This document shows positions 29,824 to 38,856 of a stretch of 64,000 nucleotides of DNA, one piece after another. The DNA is taken from positions 62,001 to 126,000 of the forward strand of contig JADZBE010000011.1 of NCBI GenBank assembly GCA_020852275.1, given 5' to 3'. The position numbers and the translations under genes are program-made. Origin of the DNA: Phycisphaerales bacterium. Its GTDB lineage: Bacteria; Planctomycetota; Phycisphaerae; UBA1845. Within the stretch, counting starts at the first letter, position 1. Every line of letters starts with the position of its first letter. A model generated the notes under the pieces. That model made no database searches, had not been told where the DNA came from, and worked only from the letters and a program-made list of their open reading frames with translations.

Positions 29824-29926
29824 CGAGCTGCGGGCTGCGGTTCGCACGGAGATATCGCCCCGCCGGCGCGCCCGATCGCATCAGGGCGACCGCAACACCT
29901 GCCGTGCCCGCCCGTCTTGATACTCG

Positions 29927-30799
29927 ATGGAACCCACGGCACAACTTGCACCCGGCGTGGAGCAAAGCACGGTTGGCGACAACACGAACGTCTTGACCGA
30001 AGAGGACGTGTACTGCCCGGCCTGCGGTTACAACCTGCGCGCGCTGGTCAGCGACCGCTGCCCGGAATGCGCGCTGGACGTGGCGTTCATCAAGTCGGCG
30101 GAATCGCTCTTGCCCTGGGTGCATCGCGCCCGCGTCGGGCGGCTGCGGGCGTATCTCGTGACGGTGTGGATGGTGGTGTTCCGCACGCAGCGGTTCTGCC
30201 TGGAGATGAGCCGCCCCGTGGGCGAGCGCGACGCAAGGGCGTTTCGCCGCATCACGGTGCTGCTGGCGTTCCTGCCGTTTCCGCTGCTTACCCTGGCGCT
30301 GGCGATGCTGCGCCCGGACGGCTTTGATGCCGTGCTGCACTTCGGCGGACCGGGCTACCTGGCGGTGATGCATGCGGCGGTTCTCGCGGCGATTTTGAGC
30401 GTAACGGGCGTGCCGTACTACGTGATCCGCCACAAGGAAGTGGACCTCGCGCGCCAGCTTCGCGCCGCCGCTCTGAGCCTGTACTGCTGCGCGCCGCTGT
30501 CGATCATGGGCGCGGCGGTCGTGTTCGCGGTGGGCGGCGTGGCGGCCTCGCGGCTTGCCAACAGGGATTGGGATCTGGCGTTGTACAGCGTGGCCTTGGG
30601 GATCTTTGTTGTCCTCATGGTGATCGTGTTGTTCGACGTGCAGCGCGTGATCTGGTGGATGCTGCGCGAGACAGGCTCGGCGCTGGCGGTGAACGTGAAG
30701 CTCTGCCTCTTCTGGTGCTTGAGCGTGTTTCTCAGCCTTGTGGCGTTTCCGGCCGCGGCGGCGTACGGGGTGATCCTGTACTACAGCCTTCGCGCTTGA
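29927..30799 (+). CDS. Zinc-ribbon multi-pass membrane protein
   Basis: 290 residues. The N-terminal cytoplasmic zinc ribbon CPACGYNLRALVSDRCPEC at about residues 30-48 gives two CxxC knuckles. Four or five membrane helices follow (ITVLLAFLPFPLLTLALAML, YLAVMHAAVLAAILSVTGV, APLSIMGAAVVFAVGGVAA, ALGIFVVLMVIVLF, LCLFWCLSVFLSLVAFPA). This ribbon-plus-helices architecture is common in planctomycetes; its function is unknown. It follows the Bat-like operon by about 100 bases on the same strand and converges with the cytochrome locus. Confidence 0.82.
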   Translation: MEPTAQLAPGVEQSTVGDNTNVLTEEDVYCPACGYNLRALVSDRCPECALDVAFIKSAESLLPWVHRARVGRLRAYLVTVWMVVFRTQRFCLEMSRPVGERDARAFRRITVLLAFLPFPLLTLALAMLRPDGFDAVLHFGGPGYLAVMHAAVLAAILSVTGVPYYVIRHKEVDLARQLRAAALSLYCCAPLSIMGAAVVFAVGGVAASRLANRDWDLALYSVALGIFVVLMVIVLFDVQRVIWWMLRETGSALAVNVKLCLFWCLSVFLSLVAFPAAAAYGVILYYSLRA

Positions 30800-30883
30800 T
30801 GCCGGCGCTGGAGCTTCACGCCGCCGCGGCGGGAGCGGCGCCGCCGGCGCGCCAATTCTTCCGGAGGCGCCGCCGATTGTCAT

Positions 30884-31873
30884 TCAGGGCTGCCACTCCG
30901 CGTGACATGCTCCGCACAAATCGGGCGGATGGGCGCGCATCCGCGGCTCCGTGTGCGCCGATTTCGGGAATGAGAGCGCGCCGTCCGACAGCGCATGCTC
31001 AACCGGGAAGACGCCGCGCTCATGCGGATTGTGGCACGTCGAGCAGGTGACGCGACCGTCGCTGTCGAGGGGGAGGGTCGCGGACGCGCCTCGGCGGGCA
31101 GCGAAGTTCGGGTCCGCCGCAGACCGGCGCAATCGTTCCAACATGCCGGGCGGGGCCTGGACGCCAAGGTGTCCCGGTTCGAAGAAATCGACGTGCCGCG
31201 CGTGGCACGCGCCGCAAAGCGTGACCTCTCGTGCAGTGAGCCGCGCATCGCCCGTCCGTGCTGCCTCCGCGCCGAAGGGCATGGTCTCCGTGTGGCAGAA
31301 TCGACAGGTCGGTCCGTCGATCGTGCCGTCCGCGTCCGTCATGCGGTGCGGGTTATGTCGCGGCGCGGACGCGGCGACGTGGCATGTGCCGCAGAAGCTC
31401 TTGCCATCCGGCGGCACGCGCAGCAGGTTCGGCCGGTCTCCGCGAGGAAGACTCGATGCCGCACACTGGCGGACTACGTCATGGCACGTCAGGCAACTGA
31501 GCCGATCCGCCGTGAGCGGCCAGTCCGCAGGCGGGCGCGTCAACTGCGTGCCGTCCGCGCGGCGACCGATGGGGTGCGGCTCGCGCGTCGCGCGGAGGCC
31601 GTCGTGGCAGGAAAGACAGAGCAGGTCCACGGTGTCGCGAGGAATCGCGCGAGGCGGTCCGGTCTGGGGCACATGGCAGGCGCTGCAACCGGAGGTCGAG
31701 CCGTGTGGATTGGCGGTTCTCGACCGGGCGTCCTCTTGCACGGGATGCGGCAAGTCTGCTGGAGCCTGCCACATTCCAACCGTCGTCGCGGTCAACAGCA
31801 TGGCGGCGAACAGCACCAGTCCTGCGCCGCAGCAGGCGGCGGCGCCTTGGAAATGCGTTCGAGCGGGCTTCAT
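30884..31873 (-). CDS. Octaheme c-type cytochrome
   Basis: 329 residues from ATG 31873. A hydrophobic signal or anchor segment (CCGAGLVLFAAMLLTATTVGMW) is followed by eight CxxCH heme-attachment motifs: CSACH, CLSCH, CLTCH, CGTCH, CRFCH, CGACH, CSTCH and CGACH. Extra His residues (NPHRMTD, FEPGHLG, NPHERG) can supply distal ligands. It likely carries electrons in the periplasm. It overlaps the NHL lipoprotein gene by four bases (ATGA), so it is the last gene of a coupled tetraheme-NHL-octaheme operon. Upstream in-frame codons are read as non-coding because they would lie inside the NHL gene and lack features. Confidence 0.92.
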   Translation of the reverse strand: MKPARTHFQGAAACCGAGLVLFAAMLLTATTVGMWQAPADLPHPVQEDARSRTANPHGSTSGCSACHVPQTGPPRAIPRDTVDLLCLSCHDGLRATREPHPIGRRADGTQLTRPPADWPLTADRLSCLTCHDVVRQCAASSLPRGDRPNLLRVPPDGKSFCGTCHVAASAPRHNPHRMTDADGTIDGPTCRFCHTETMPFGAEAARTGDARLTAREVTLCGACHARHVDFFEPGHLGVQAPPGMLERLRRSAADPNFAARRGASATLPLDSDGRVTCSTCHNPHERGVFPVEHALSDGALSFPKSAHTEPRMRAHPPDLCGACHAEWQP

Positions 31874-33042
31874 GGCGCGCCTCCCGGCTCGCCGCCGCGC
31901 TGAAGCTCCACAAGCGTCAGCGAAACATCCCCCAGCGAGTCGCTTACCAGCAGGTACTCCGCCGCCTCCTGGTGCGGAGCAAGCTCTGCAGAAACGCCCT
32001 GCGGCAGCGCCGACCCGTCGAGGCGCACGATGCCGCACGGCAGCGTGAATCCCGGCCAATGCGGCTCATTCCGCGCGATCTCCAGCTCAAAGCGACCCTC
32101 GCGGTCGAAGACCACGACGGACTGCCGCGCGGCGTCCGTGACGGCAACAAGACCCGAAGGCGTCACGCACGCGTGCTTGGGGCGGAGAAGCTCGCCTTCG
32201 CCGCGACCGGGCCGGCCGATCGGCGGCAGTGCCACGTCCATGTCCGAGAAGCGATGCACGCAGGCGGCGACGGCATCCACGACATAGAGCGCGCCGTCCT
32301 CCGCGACGCACAACCCCGTCGGCGCGACGATGGATATCCCATCGTAGCCCGTCGAGATCGGCGCAAGCCACTCGCGCCGGGGCAGGTCGAAGCGTTCGAC
32401 GCGTCCGGGGCCCGTGCATCCGACGCACAACACGTCCGCGGATAGCGCCAAGGAGACCGGCGCGAAGGACGAGGTGGATGCCGACGGAGGCACGCGTAAT
32501 TCTCCCACGCGGCGTCGGGCCGCGTCGTACTCGATGATGGCCGCGCGCGCCGCGTCGATCACGAAGATGCGGCCATCGTGGCCGACCGCGATGTCCAGCG
32601 GGGCGTCGGGCAGGTGCCGGGCGTCCGCAAGAAAAGCCGCACGCCCGCTCGGGAGGTTCACCGAAATCACGGCGGATCGCCCCTGATCGCAAACAAGCAG
32701 GTCGCCCTCAAGCATCGCCAGGCCTTGCGGCGTGCGCAGTCGCATCCGAGGCGGAGTGCGGTCGCCAAACAGGATGCGTTCAAGCGCGCCCGGGCGCGGA
32801 CGAGGCGGCTCGATCAGGTCCGCCAGATTGCCGAGAACGCGGGCATGCAGGTCATGGGTCGGGCCTTCAATCAAGAACGGAACGAACCGCTGGTCATGCG
32901 TCCCGCCGTCCGCCGCACAGCCGCCGATCAGGAAGCAACCGGCCGCGGCTACGGCAAGCGAAGCCACGGATGCGCCCGCCGCGCGGGTGTGCGGTCTGTT
33001 TGCCTTTCGACGTTTCGACGTTTCGACGTTTCGGCGTTTCAT
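31870..33042 (-). CDS. NHL-repeat (six-bladed beta-propeller) lipoprotein
   Basis: 390 residues. The lipobox is LIGGC with lipid Cys at residue 42. Propeller blades follow with the recurring pattern 'GLAMLEGDLLVCDQG', 'DIAVGHDGRIFVIDAA', 'GLCVAEDGALYVVDAV', 'HACVTPSGLVAVTDAA'. NHL propellers act as protein-protein or ligand platforms and are often encoded beside multiheme cytochromes and porins. The first 16 residues (RRNVETSKRRK) are encoded by a TTTCGACG tandem repeat, so the n-region of the signal peptide is repeat-derived, or the start is further in. The gene lies 4 bases after the tetraheme gene and overlaps the octaheme gene by 4 bases. Confidence 0.88.
   Translation of the reverse strand: MKRRNVETSKRRKANRPHTRAAGASVASLAVAAAGCFLIGGCAADGGTHDQRFVPFLIEGPTHDLHARVLGNLADLIEPPRPRPGALERILFGDRTPPRMRLRTPQGLAMLEGDLLVCDQGRSAVISVNLPSGRAAFLADARHLPDAPLDIAVGHDGRIFVIDAARAAIIEYDAARRRVGELRVPPSASTSSFAPVSLALSADVLCVGCTGPGRVERFDLPRREWLAPISTGYDGISIVAPTGLCVAEDGALYVVDAVAACVHRFSDMDVALPPIGRPGRGEGELLRPKHACVTPSGLVAVTDAARQSVVVFDREGRFELEIARNEPHWPGFTLPCGIVRLDGSALPQGVSAELAPHQEAAEYLLVSDSLGDVSLTLVELQRGGEPGGAP
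33003..33040. repeat. TTTCGACG tandem octamer repeat
   Basis: Four to five copies of TTTCGACG/TTTCGGCG in direct tandem, forming the first codons of the NHL lipoprotein on the minus strand. A longer degenerate array of the same motif lies at 61139-61229 upstream of mutL. Confidence 0.8.
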
Positions 33043-33046
33043 CCGC

Positions 33047-33964
33047 TCACTTCACATGGCATGAGAGGCACAGCGCGCTGCGCCGATTGGATACGGAGAG
33101 CAGGTACGGCTCGCCCGCCGCGTTGTGCGGGTCGTGGCAGGAGACGCACTCCACGCGTTGGCCCGGCAGCCGGATGTGCCCTTGGGCCTCAAGCTTCGAC
33201 AGCGGCACGTAGCCCTTCTTCTGCGCCGGATACTCGACGCCGATGGGATGATCCCGCCACACGAATCCGTCAGGAACGTCGAAGCCATCGCGCACGCCGG
33301 AGAGCAGGGCGTGCGCGCCGCCGATGGCCGATGAAGCCACCGTGCCGTCATGGCAACTCAGACAGACAAGGCTCGTCGGCCCCGGAGCGAACCGGCCCGG
33401 CGAAAGCGCCGATCGCTGCCCCTCAATGCGGTACATCTGGAGGGAAGCGCCCGCGCCGGCACTCTCCGGCGCCGAGTGAACTTCGCCGCCTTCGTCTTCC
33501 GGGCGGGGCGGTTGAAGCTCCGCTTCGTGCGTTGCCGGACCAACTTGCCCGGAGCGTGCAGGATCGTCCCGCAGCGCATCGGCGTCGCTCGCCCTGGCTT
33601 CGCCGAGCGGGTGGGCGCTGCCTGTCGCCTCCCGGTGCGAGGTCGCCCCTGACGGCGAAATAGGATCGCCCCGGCGGGAACTCGAGTCGGCGCGGATGCC
33701 CAGCACGTGCGGGACATGGCACGCGCTGCATGTGTCACGAAGCCGGCCCGTGAGCTTTGACAAATCGTGCGCCCCGCCCGTCACCCCGCCGGTCGCACGC
33801 TGCACCGCGTTGCCTCCGCGATTCTCGACCGCGGTCGACTGAGGGGCGGCCGCCGACCCGATGGCGGCTGCGTCCGGAATTGAGGACGCGAGACTCATGA
33901 TCGCGGCGACTGCGCCCATAGCCGCGCCAATCTTTCCGGTGAGCGCCGGCATCAACCCGTGCAT
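33047..33964 (-). CDS. Tetraheme c-type cytochrome
   Basis: 305 residues. A signal-like segment (KIGAAMGAVAAIMSLASSIPDAAA) is followed by four CxxCH motifs: CSACH near residue 79, then CLSCH, CVSCH and CLSCH in the C-terminal third. The layout 'TCSACHVPH', 'CLSCHDGTVASSA', 'HPIGV', 'CVSCHDPHN' is that of the doubled-CxxCH cytochromes. Between hemes 1 and 2 lies a charged insertion of about 100 residues without Cys. The ribosome-binding site GGAGG lies 8 bases before the ATG, which supports this start. First gene of the tetraheme-NHL-octaheme unit. Confidence 0.9.
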   Translation of the reverse strand: MHGLMPALTGKIGAAMGAVAAIMSLASSIPDAAAIGSAAAPQSTAVENRGGNAVQRATGGVTGGAHDLSKLTGRLRDTCSACHVPHVLGIRADSSSRRGDPISPSGATSHREATGSAHPLGEARASDADALRDDPARSGQVGPATHEAELQPPRPEDEGGEVHSAPESAGAGASLQMYRIEGQRSALSPGRFAPGPTSLVCLSCHDGTVASSAIGGAHALLSGVRDGFDVPDGFVWRDHPIGVEYPAQKKGYVPLSKLEAQGHIRLPGQRVECVSCHDPHNAAGEPYLLSVSNRRSALCLSCHVK

Positions 33965-34323
33965 GATCGAAACCTCCGTGCAAATGAGGTCGTGGCGTAA
34001 ACATCACCGTCATTCAATCCGCCCGTGGGTCCGCAGCGAACGCTGAAGATGCGACTCAAATCCCACGCCGACCGCGAGTGTATCCACAGACCGCGAGTCC
34101 ATCGACATGCGCACGATGGCGCTCGGAGCAGGCGAGTTAATCCCAGCGGGCGAATTCGTTGAAAAAGCAGCGGAATTCCGCGTGTTCGAGAGAGGCAACA
34201 CGACTGGCACGGTGATTGCCCTTGCCTGCCGACGTGCACAAGGCCGAAGCCTGTCGCATGGAAGGCGTCCAAGGTGATGCCGGCGGCCGGGGGCGCGGGT
34301 GCACGATTTCGGAGGACATGAGC
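33965..34323. other. Divergent intergenic region in the cytochrome locus
   Basis: It separates the tetraheme operon (minus) from a small secreted-protein gene (plus). Only the two ribosome-binding sites at its edges are recognisable (GGAGG before each gene). No other gene is supported. Confidence 0.45.
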
Positions 34324-34737
34324 ATGTTGGGATGTGCACGCATCGAGGTTGGGGGCTGGATGAAGAAGCTGGCCGTGGTGGGCGCGCTGCTCGCGCCGGC
34401 GCTGTTCGCCGCCGCGGCTCATGCGCAGGCCGTCGAGCTGGTCGCCAAGGGAAGCGGACCGGACTTCGTCATGAAGAGCGCGTTCCAGTCCGACGCGACG
34501 CGGACGGAAGTCACCTTCGCGATCAAGCGCGCCGTACCCGGCTCGACGCACACGGTGTGTGTTTCGACGGACGGCTGCACCTACGCGTTCACCCTCACGG
34601 CGAGCGACCGCGGCAAGGCCACGGTGAAGTTCGACACGCATGACGGCACGCTGCCGCCGGGTTATGAGGGCATCGTGGTGGGTCATCAGGTCGTGGTGGA
34701 TGGCGTCGCCGTGGCGACCTACAAGCCGAAACGGTGA
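34324..34737 (+). CDS. Small secreted protein of unknown function
   Basis: 137 residues from ATG 34324, chosen because GGAGG at 34311-34315 is spaced 8 bases away. ATG 34360 would begin directly with the signal peptide (MKKLAVVGALLAPALFAAAAHAQ) and is a fair alternative. The mature domain of about 100 residues is beta-rich with two cysteines (THTVCVSTDGCTYAF) that could form a disulfide, ending in VVVDGVAVATYKPKR. It is the only plus-strand gene inside the cytochrome locus, so it may have been inserted or may respond to the same conditions. I do not recognise the family. Confidence 0.72.
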   Translation: MLGCARIEVGGWMKKLAVVGALLAPALFAAAAHAQAVELVAKGSGPDFVMKSAFQSDATRTEVTFAIKRAVPGSTHTVCVSTDGCTYAFTLTASDRGKATVKFDTHDGTLPPGYEGIVVGHQVVVDGVAVATYKPKR

Positions 34738-34794
34738 TGCGTGGAAACCGACATCGAGCCGGAGAATCGTTTCAGCGGACATCACGCAAGCAAG

Positions 34795-34818
34795 GCGTCC
34801 CTTGAGGCGGCGGGACGC
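34795..34818. terminator. Possible bidirectional hairpin terminator
   Basis: A stem of seven base pairs, GCGTCCC and GGGACGC, with a ten-base loop lies between the convergent small secreted-protein gene and the dodecaheme gene. There is no T-run, so termination is only suggested by position. Confidence 0.4.
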
Positions 34819-34897
34819 AGCCACCGGGCGGAGCGGCGAGTGGATCGCCGTCTCCGTCCGGTCGGCGTTCGCCGCCGGCGTTGTCTGATTCAGTTTC

Positions 34898-36634
34898 TCA
34901 TCTGCCATATTCAAACGCGACATGCGTGACTCCGTGGCATACGAGCGTGCAACTGCCGGCGTATCGGCCTTGATCGATGTATTGAATTCTCGCGCCCGCG
35001 CCGCCGGAGGCGGGCTGAACCTGTGCAAGATCGAAGTTAATGAGATTGCCGTGGTTTCTCGCGTCGCCCTGTGATCGGCTGATGCCGTGGGCGTCGTGGC
35101 AGGCGCTGCATGACGCCCGTCCGCGGATGATGTGCTCGCCGTGCAGCGGAAAGGATTCGTCGCTTAGAATGCTGCGCCGGTCGTGACATTTGTAGCATAA
35201 GGCATACGCCCGCGCGCTTTCCGTCACGAACTGGCCCCGCTCATAGTTGGCGGCGAGGAGGGGTGCGTAGATGGAGCCGTGCGGACCGGCTGGCGCATAG
35301 GGGTTGGCGGCGTCCACCTGATCGGAATTGTGACAATCCGTGCAGCGCAGGACCGACCCCACGCGCCAGGGGGTCAACAAGCTCACGACATCATTGTTAT
35401 TTCTGGCGCCCAACACCGGATGAAACGAGGGGTTGGACGGTTGAAACTCCAGCCGCGTGTTGGTCTGCAGCACTTGGCGCACCGTGCCACCGCGAGCGGC
35501 GCGGGAAACGCCGTCCGCGTGGCATTTGAAACACACTTCGTACTCATAGCGCGCGTGGGACGTCGCGTGCCCGAAACGGTCCACCCCTGAGACAAACTGC
35601 ATGGAGTTCTGCACAAGGCCCGGTTGAGTGGCGGACAAGGCGGGCGTCAAAGCGACATCGGACGCGACGGCATGAGGGTTGTGGCAATCCGCGCATTCCA
35701 CGTGCCGCTTCTGGGTTCGGGAATCCTCCTCGGGATCGTGCCGTTCGGTGAACCGGGCGATGGGGTGCGCGCTGGGCTTGCGAAATTCATTCTCAAGGTT
35801 CAGCGCCGCAATGCCTCCATTGTGGCAATTCAGGCAGTTGTCCTCCTCGCGCCGAAAACGCAGCAGCCGCTCACGCGCGCCCGCCCCGTGGACTTGATGG
35901 CAACTTGTGCAGCCGTTGTCCGCGACGGTGGCGAACGGGAGCGGATCGCCGGGGTCCACCGATCGGCCGCTGACGCGCTCGGGACTGGTGGCGTGACTGC
36001 ACGCCTCCCAGCCGGTCATGTCATGGCAACTTGTGCATATGGCGGAGCGCAACGCGGGCATGCGCAAGAAATCTCCCAGCTCGTTGTTGTGAGGATCGTG
36101 GCAGGTCGTGCAATGCAGTTCGGAGTGCTTGCCCAGTGGCAGCAGCTCCGAAAGCACGTCCGGGCTTTTCAATTGCCTGTCGCGCGAGGCGAGGGCGCGG
36201 TCGTATCGAAAACCGATCGGGTGGTCATTCGACAAGTCCTGCGTGAGGTCGGACGACCCGGGCGGCAACGTGGTGCGGCTGACGGGAATGGGATCCGGCG
36301 ATGATGCGACCAGCCCAAGGGCCAGCGCCCCGTCGTGGCAACTGAGGCACATCTTCGACGGACCGCTGGGCTGATCCACGCGCGCGTCCAGCGTGGAGCT
36401 TTCGTAAATGCGATAATGCGCCGGCGGCTGCAGACGGTTCCACAAGGGCTTCTGGCCGGAGCTATGGTGCGGCGCGTGGCAGAAGATGCAGACCTCCTCC
36501 TCGAACAGAGCGTGGACCTGGCCCGGACCGCTGACCGAAAAGTCGTGCGGAGAGCCGACGACGCCGGATTGAGCGAATGACAATTGCGAATGGCAAATGG
36601 CGAATAGCGAATGCAGGACAACGAGCTGCCGCAT
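34898..36634 (-). CDS. Dodecaheme c-type cytochrome (11 CxxCH + 1 CxxxCH)
   Basis: 578 residues from ATG 36634; ATG 36676 would add 14 residues. The signal peptide VVLHSLFAICHSQLSFAQ is encoded by a tandem ATTCGC-type repeat. Heme sites in order are CIFCH, CLSCH, CTTCH, CTSCH, CTSCH, CLNCH, CADCH, CFKCH, CTDCH, CYKCH and CSACH, then a C-terminal CTLVCH with three residues between the cysteines. Doubled-CxxCH features (CHDPHN, CHAPHH, CHNPHA, CHDAHG) recur. With the barrel protein encoded just upstream, an outer-membrane or surface electron carrier is the most economical reading; the localisation is inferred. Confidence 0.9.
   Translation of the reverse strand: MRQLVVLHSLFAICHSQLSFAQSGVVGSPHDFSVSGPGQVHALFEEEVCIFCHAPHHSSGQKPLWNRLQPPAHYRIYESSTLDARVDQPSGPSKMCLSCHDGALALGLVASSPDPIPVSRTTLPPGSSDLTQDLSNDHPIGFRYDRALASRDRQLKSPDVLSELLPLGKHSELHCTTCHDPHNNELGDFLRMPALRSAICTSCHDMTGWEACSHATSPERVSGRSVDPGDPLPFATVADNGCTSCHQVHGAGARERLLRFRREEDNCLNCHNGGIAALNLENEFRKPSAHPIARFTERHDPEEDSRTQKRHVECADCHNPHAVASDVALTPALSATQPGLVQNSMQFVSGVDRFGHATSHARYEYEVCFKCHADGVSRAARGGTVRQVLQTNTRLEFQPSNPSFHPVLGARNNNDVVSLLTPWRVGSVLRCTDCHNSDQVDAANPYAPAGPHGSIYAPLLAANYERGQFVTESARAYALCYKCHDRRSILSDESFPLHGEHIIRGRASCSACHDAHGISRSQGDARNHGNLINFDLAQVQPASGGAGARIQYIDQGRYAGSCTLVCHGVTHVAFEYGR
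36574..36620. repeat. GCGAATGGCAAATG-type heptamer repeat encoding a signal peptide
   Basis: Imperfect heptamers (GCGAATG, GCAAATG, GCGAATA) in tandem. On the minus strand they are read as HSLFAICHSQLSF, the hydrophobic core of the dodecaheme cytochrome's signal peptide. A second block (CGCCATTCGCCCTTCGCC) lies at 36713-36752 in the gap to the barrel gene. Confidence 0.75.
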
Positions 36635-36744
36635 GAGCGCATTGGACGAGGAAGCGGTGCGACTGCGCCGATCCATATAAAGGCGGCCTCGCCCGACCGA
36701 GGCTCGGCCGCGCCGTTCGCCATTCGCCCTTCGCCCTTCGCCAT

Positions 36745-38856
36745 TCATTTCCGCGCCCCCCTTTCCCCTGCGTCCGACAAATCCCTCCGCACGTTGAGCC
36801 ACACGCCGTACCCTCGCTCGTCGTCGGCGCCGATGCACAGCAGATCGTACTCGGCCGTCAGCTCCACATCGAGCAATCCGCGCGACAGGCGAACCGTGCC
36901 CTCGATGTCCACGCCGTGCGTCGTTCCATCGTGCGAGTCCCGTTCAAGGCGATAGCCGAGTGCTGCGGACGTGGACAGCTCGTCGGTCAGTTCCATGCGG
37001 TGCGACAGATCCAGGTCGATCCAATTGACGCGCCGGCGATCAAAGTCGCCGTCAAAGCGATAGTGTGAGTATTCGGCGGTGGCGTCGATCGAGTGTTGCA
37101 ACGTCCGAACCAGAGCCAACTGGCCGGTGACGTGCCAGGCCTCGTAGGGCAGCACGGAGTCGTTGAAGATCTCGAACTCGCCGGACATCGACCAGCGATC
37201 CTTCTCATAGCGCACGCCCATCCGGTGGTGATCGGTGTTGTCTGCAAAGGCGTCAAACGCCGGTTCGAAAATATCCGAGGTGAAGGGCCTGCGGAAGTCC
37301 GGCTCGTTTACGAATTGCTTGCGACTGAGCCAGTGATAATACGGGGTCAGTCCGCCGTCGAATGTGTGCTCGACGCGAAGGTTGGTCTGGTAGGTGTCGG
37401 TGCGCGAGCCTGTGGGAACGCGATAGACGTAATCGCAGTACACGGTCTCCTCGTCGGCGATATTGCCGGAGAGGATGCGGCGCAGGAACGTAAGCCGGCC
37501 CGTCTTCGTGACAGTGTAGTCCAGCCCCTCCACAAAAACGCGCGTGCGGCCGGCATTGTACACCCGGATGCTGTGCCGCTCGATGTCGCTTCGCGTCAGA
37601 ATGGCGGGGCGCACCGTGTCGAGCGCGTGCGTCTCTCCGCGCACGACCGACGTGGGTCCGCTTCCGGTCGTCTCCGCGCGGAGGATCTCCACGGAGCCGT
37701 CGGCTGTGAACGTGCCCCAGCCCGTGCGACGCTCGAATCGCAGCCCGAGCTGCCCGCCGTACTCATAGGTCTCGAGATCGCCCTCGACGCGCTCATAGCG
37801 CCAGAAGGCGTCGGCCGTGAGGCGGAGATGGTCGGTCACGTCCCACGCGGCCGCGCCGTCGAACTTGTGCTGCTGGGTCGCGAGCGCGTCCTGATCGATC
37901 TTGTAGAAGTTGTAGCGCCAGGTGGTCTTGAATCGGTCGGTGTGGCGAAACGTGAAACGCGGGGCAATCTCGATTTCGTCGCGGGCAAGGTCGCCCTGCT
38001 CATCGTTGTAGCGAACGAGGAAGTCCCACTCGTGCCGTCCGTCGGGGCCGAACGCCCACTGATGCTCGACGCGCGCCTCGTCGCGCCGCGTATCGAGGTC
38101 GAAGCGGGCGCCTTGATACTCGCTGCGGTCGCGGTCGTGGTCGTACGTGAGGCGAAGCCGCTGCTCGTCCGTGAGTTCCCAGCGATGATCGAGGTGAACG
38201 CGCGAACCCTCGCGAGATTCGTCGTCCTCCTGGCTGACGTTGCCCGTGCGCCGCACGTCGGACCAGTCGAAGCCGAGGTCCGTGGTCGTGGCGTCCGTCG
38301 TGATCTGAAGAGACGCACCGGCCTCGTCGCGCTGTTCGACGAGGGAGGGGAGGAAGCGGCGCGGGATTCGCTCGCGCGAGCGTCTGCCGTAGGCGTGCAG
38401 GGAGACGGGCTGCGCGGGGAACAGATCGAGCGAGAGGTCGTACTCGATGAGCGTGCCTGAATCCGAGTCCGTTCGATCGACGCCTCCGAGCGACTCCCGA
38501 TACCGCGCCTGGCTGAGGCCGAACTGGAAATCGCCCTCGAAGCGCAGCACGTCGGGGCCGGCCACGAAGCCGTCCAAGGTGAAGCCGAGGGACTCGGCAA
38601 AGAGCGTCGCGCGGTCCTTGCGCTCCAGCGAGCGTTTTCCGGAACCCCCGAACTCGACCTCCCGGGATTCGATCTGCGATTCGAACTCGAGATAAGGATC
38701 GAGCAGATCAAGGGAGAAATCGCGTGAGGCGGGGGGGCTTTCTTCCTGCGCGAGGGTTTCGGCCGGCGCGGCCTGACCGGGTTCCTGCGCGAAGGCGACC
38801 AGGTGCGGCGTCAGCGAGCAAAGCAGAATCCATTCGCGCGGGCCTGCTGCTCTCAT
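36745..38856 (-). CDS. Probable outer-membrane beta-barrel (porin-like) protein
   Basis: 703 residues. A signal peptide (WILLCSLTPHLVAFAQ) and an acidic linker are followed by about 600 residues of alternating polar/hydrophobic strands rich in Tyr, Arg, Asp and Thr (LRFEGDFQFGLSQARYRE, LRLTYDHDRDRSEYQG, FKTTWRYNFYKID, LRLTADAFWRYERVEG, HSIDATAEYSHYRFDG). These are typical of large outer-membrane barrels. A soluble-looking insert near 430-480 (VYNAGRTRVFVEGLDYTV ... ADEETVYCDYVY) resembles inserts in barrel proteins of metal-reducing bacteria. The gene directly precedes the dodecaheme gene in the same direction, so it could be the conduit barrel for that cytochrome. The C-terminus lacks a classical terminal Phe/Trp. 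Confidence 0.75.
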   Translation of the reverse strand: MRAAGPREWILLCSLTPHLVAFAQEPGQAAPAETLAQEESPPASRDFSLDLLDPYLEFESQIESREVEFGGSGKRSLERKDRATLFAESLGFTLDGFVAGPDVLRFEGDFQFGLSQARYRESLGGVDRTDSDSGTLIEYDLSLDLFPAQPVSLHAYGRRSRERIPRRFLPSLVEQRDEAGASLQITTDATTTDLGFDWSDVRRTGNVSQEDDESREGSRVHLDHRWELTDEQRLRLTYDHDRDRSEYQGARFDLDTRRDEARVEHQWAFGPDGRHEWDFLVRYNDEQGDLARDEIEIAPRFTFRHTDRFKTTWRYNFYKIDQDALATQQHKFDGAAAWDVTDHLRLTADAFWRYERVEGDLETYEYGGQLGLRFERRTGWGTFTADGSVEILRAETTGSGPTSVVRGETHALDTVRPAILTRSDIERHSIRVYNAGRTRVFVEGLDYTVTKTGRLTFLRRILSGNIADEETVYCDYVYRVPTGSRTDTYQTNLRVEHTFDGGLTPYYHWLSRKQFVNEPDFRRPFTSDIFEPAFDAFADNTDHHRMGVRYEKDRWSMSGEFEIFNDSVLPYEAWHVTGQLALVRTLQHSIDATAEYSHYRFDGDFDRRRVNWIDLDLSHRMELTDELSTSAALGYRLERDSHDGTTHGVDIEGTVRLSRGLLDVELTAEYDLLCIGADDERGYGVWLNVRRDLSDAGERGARK

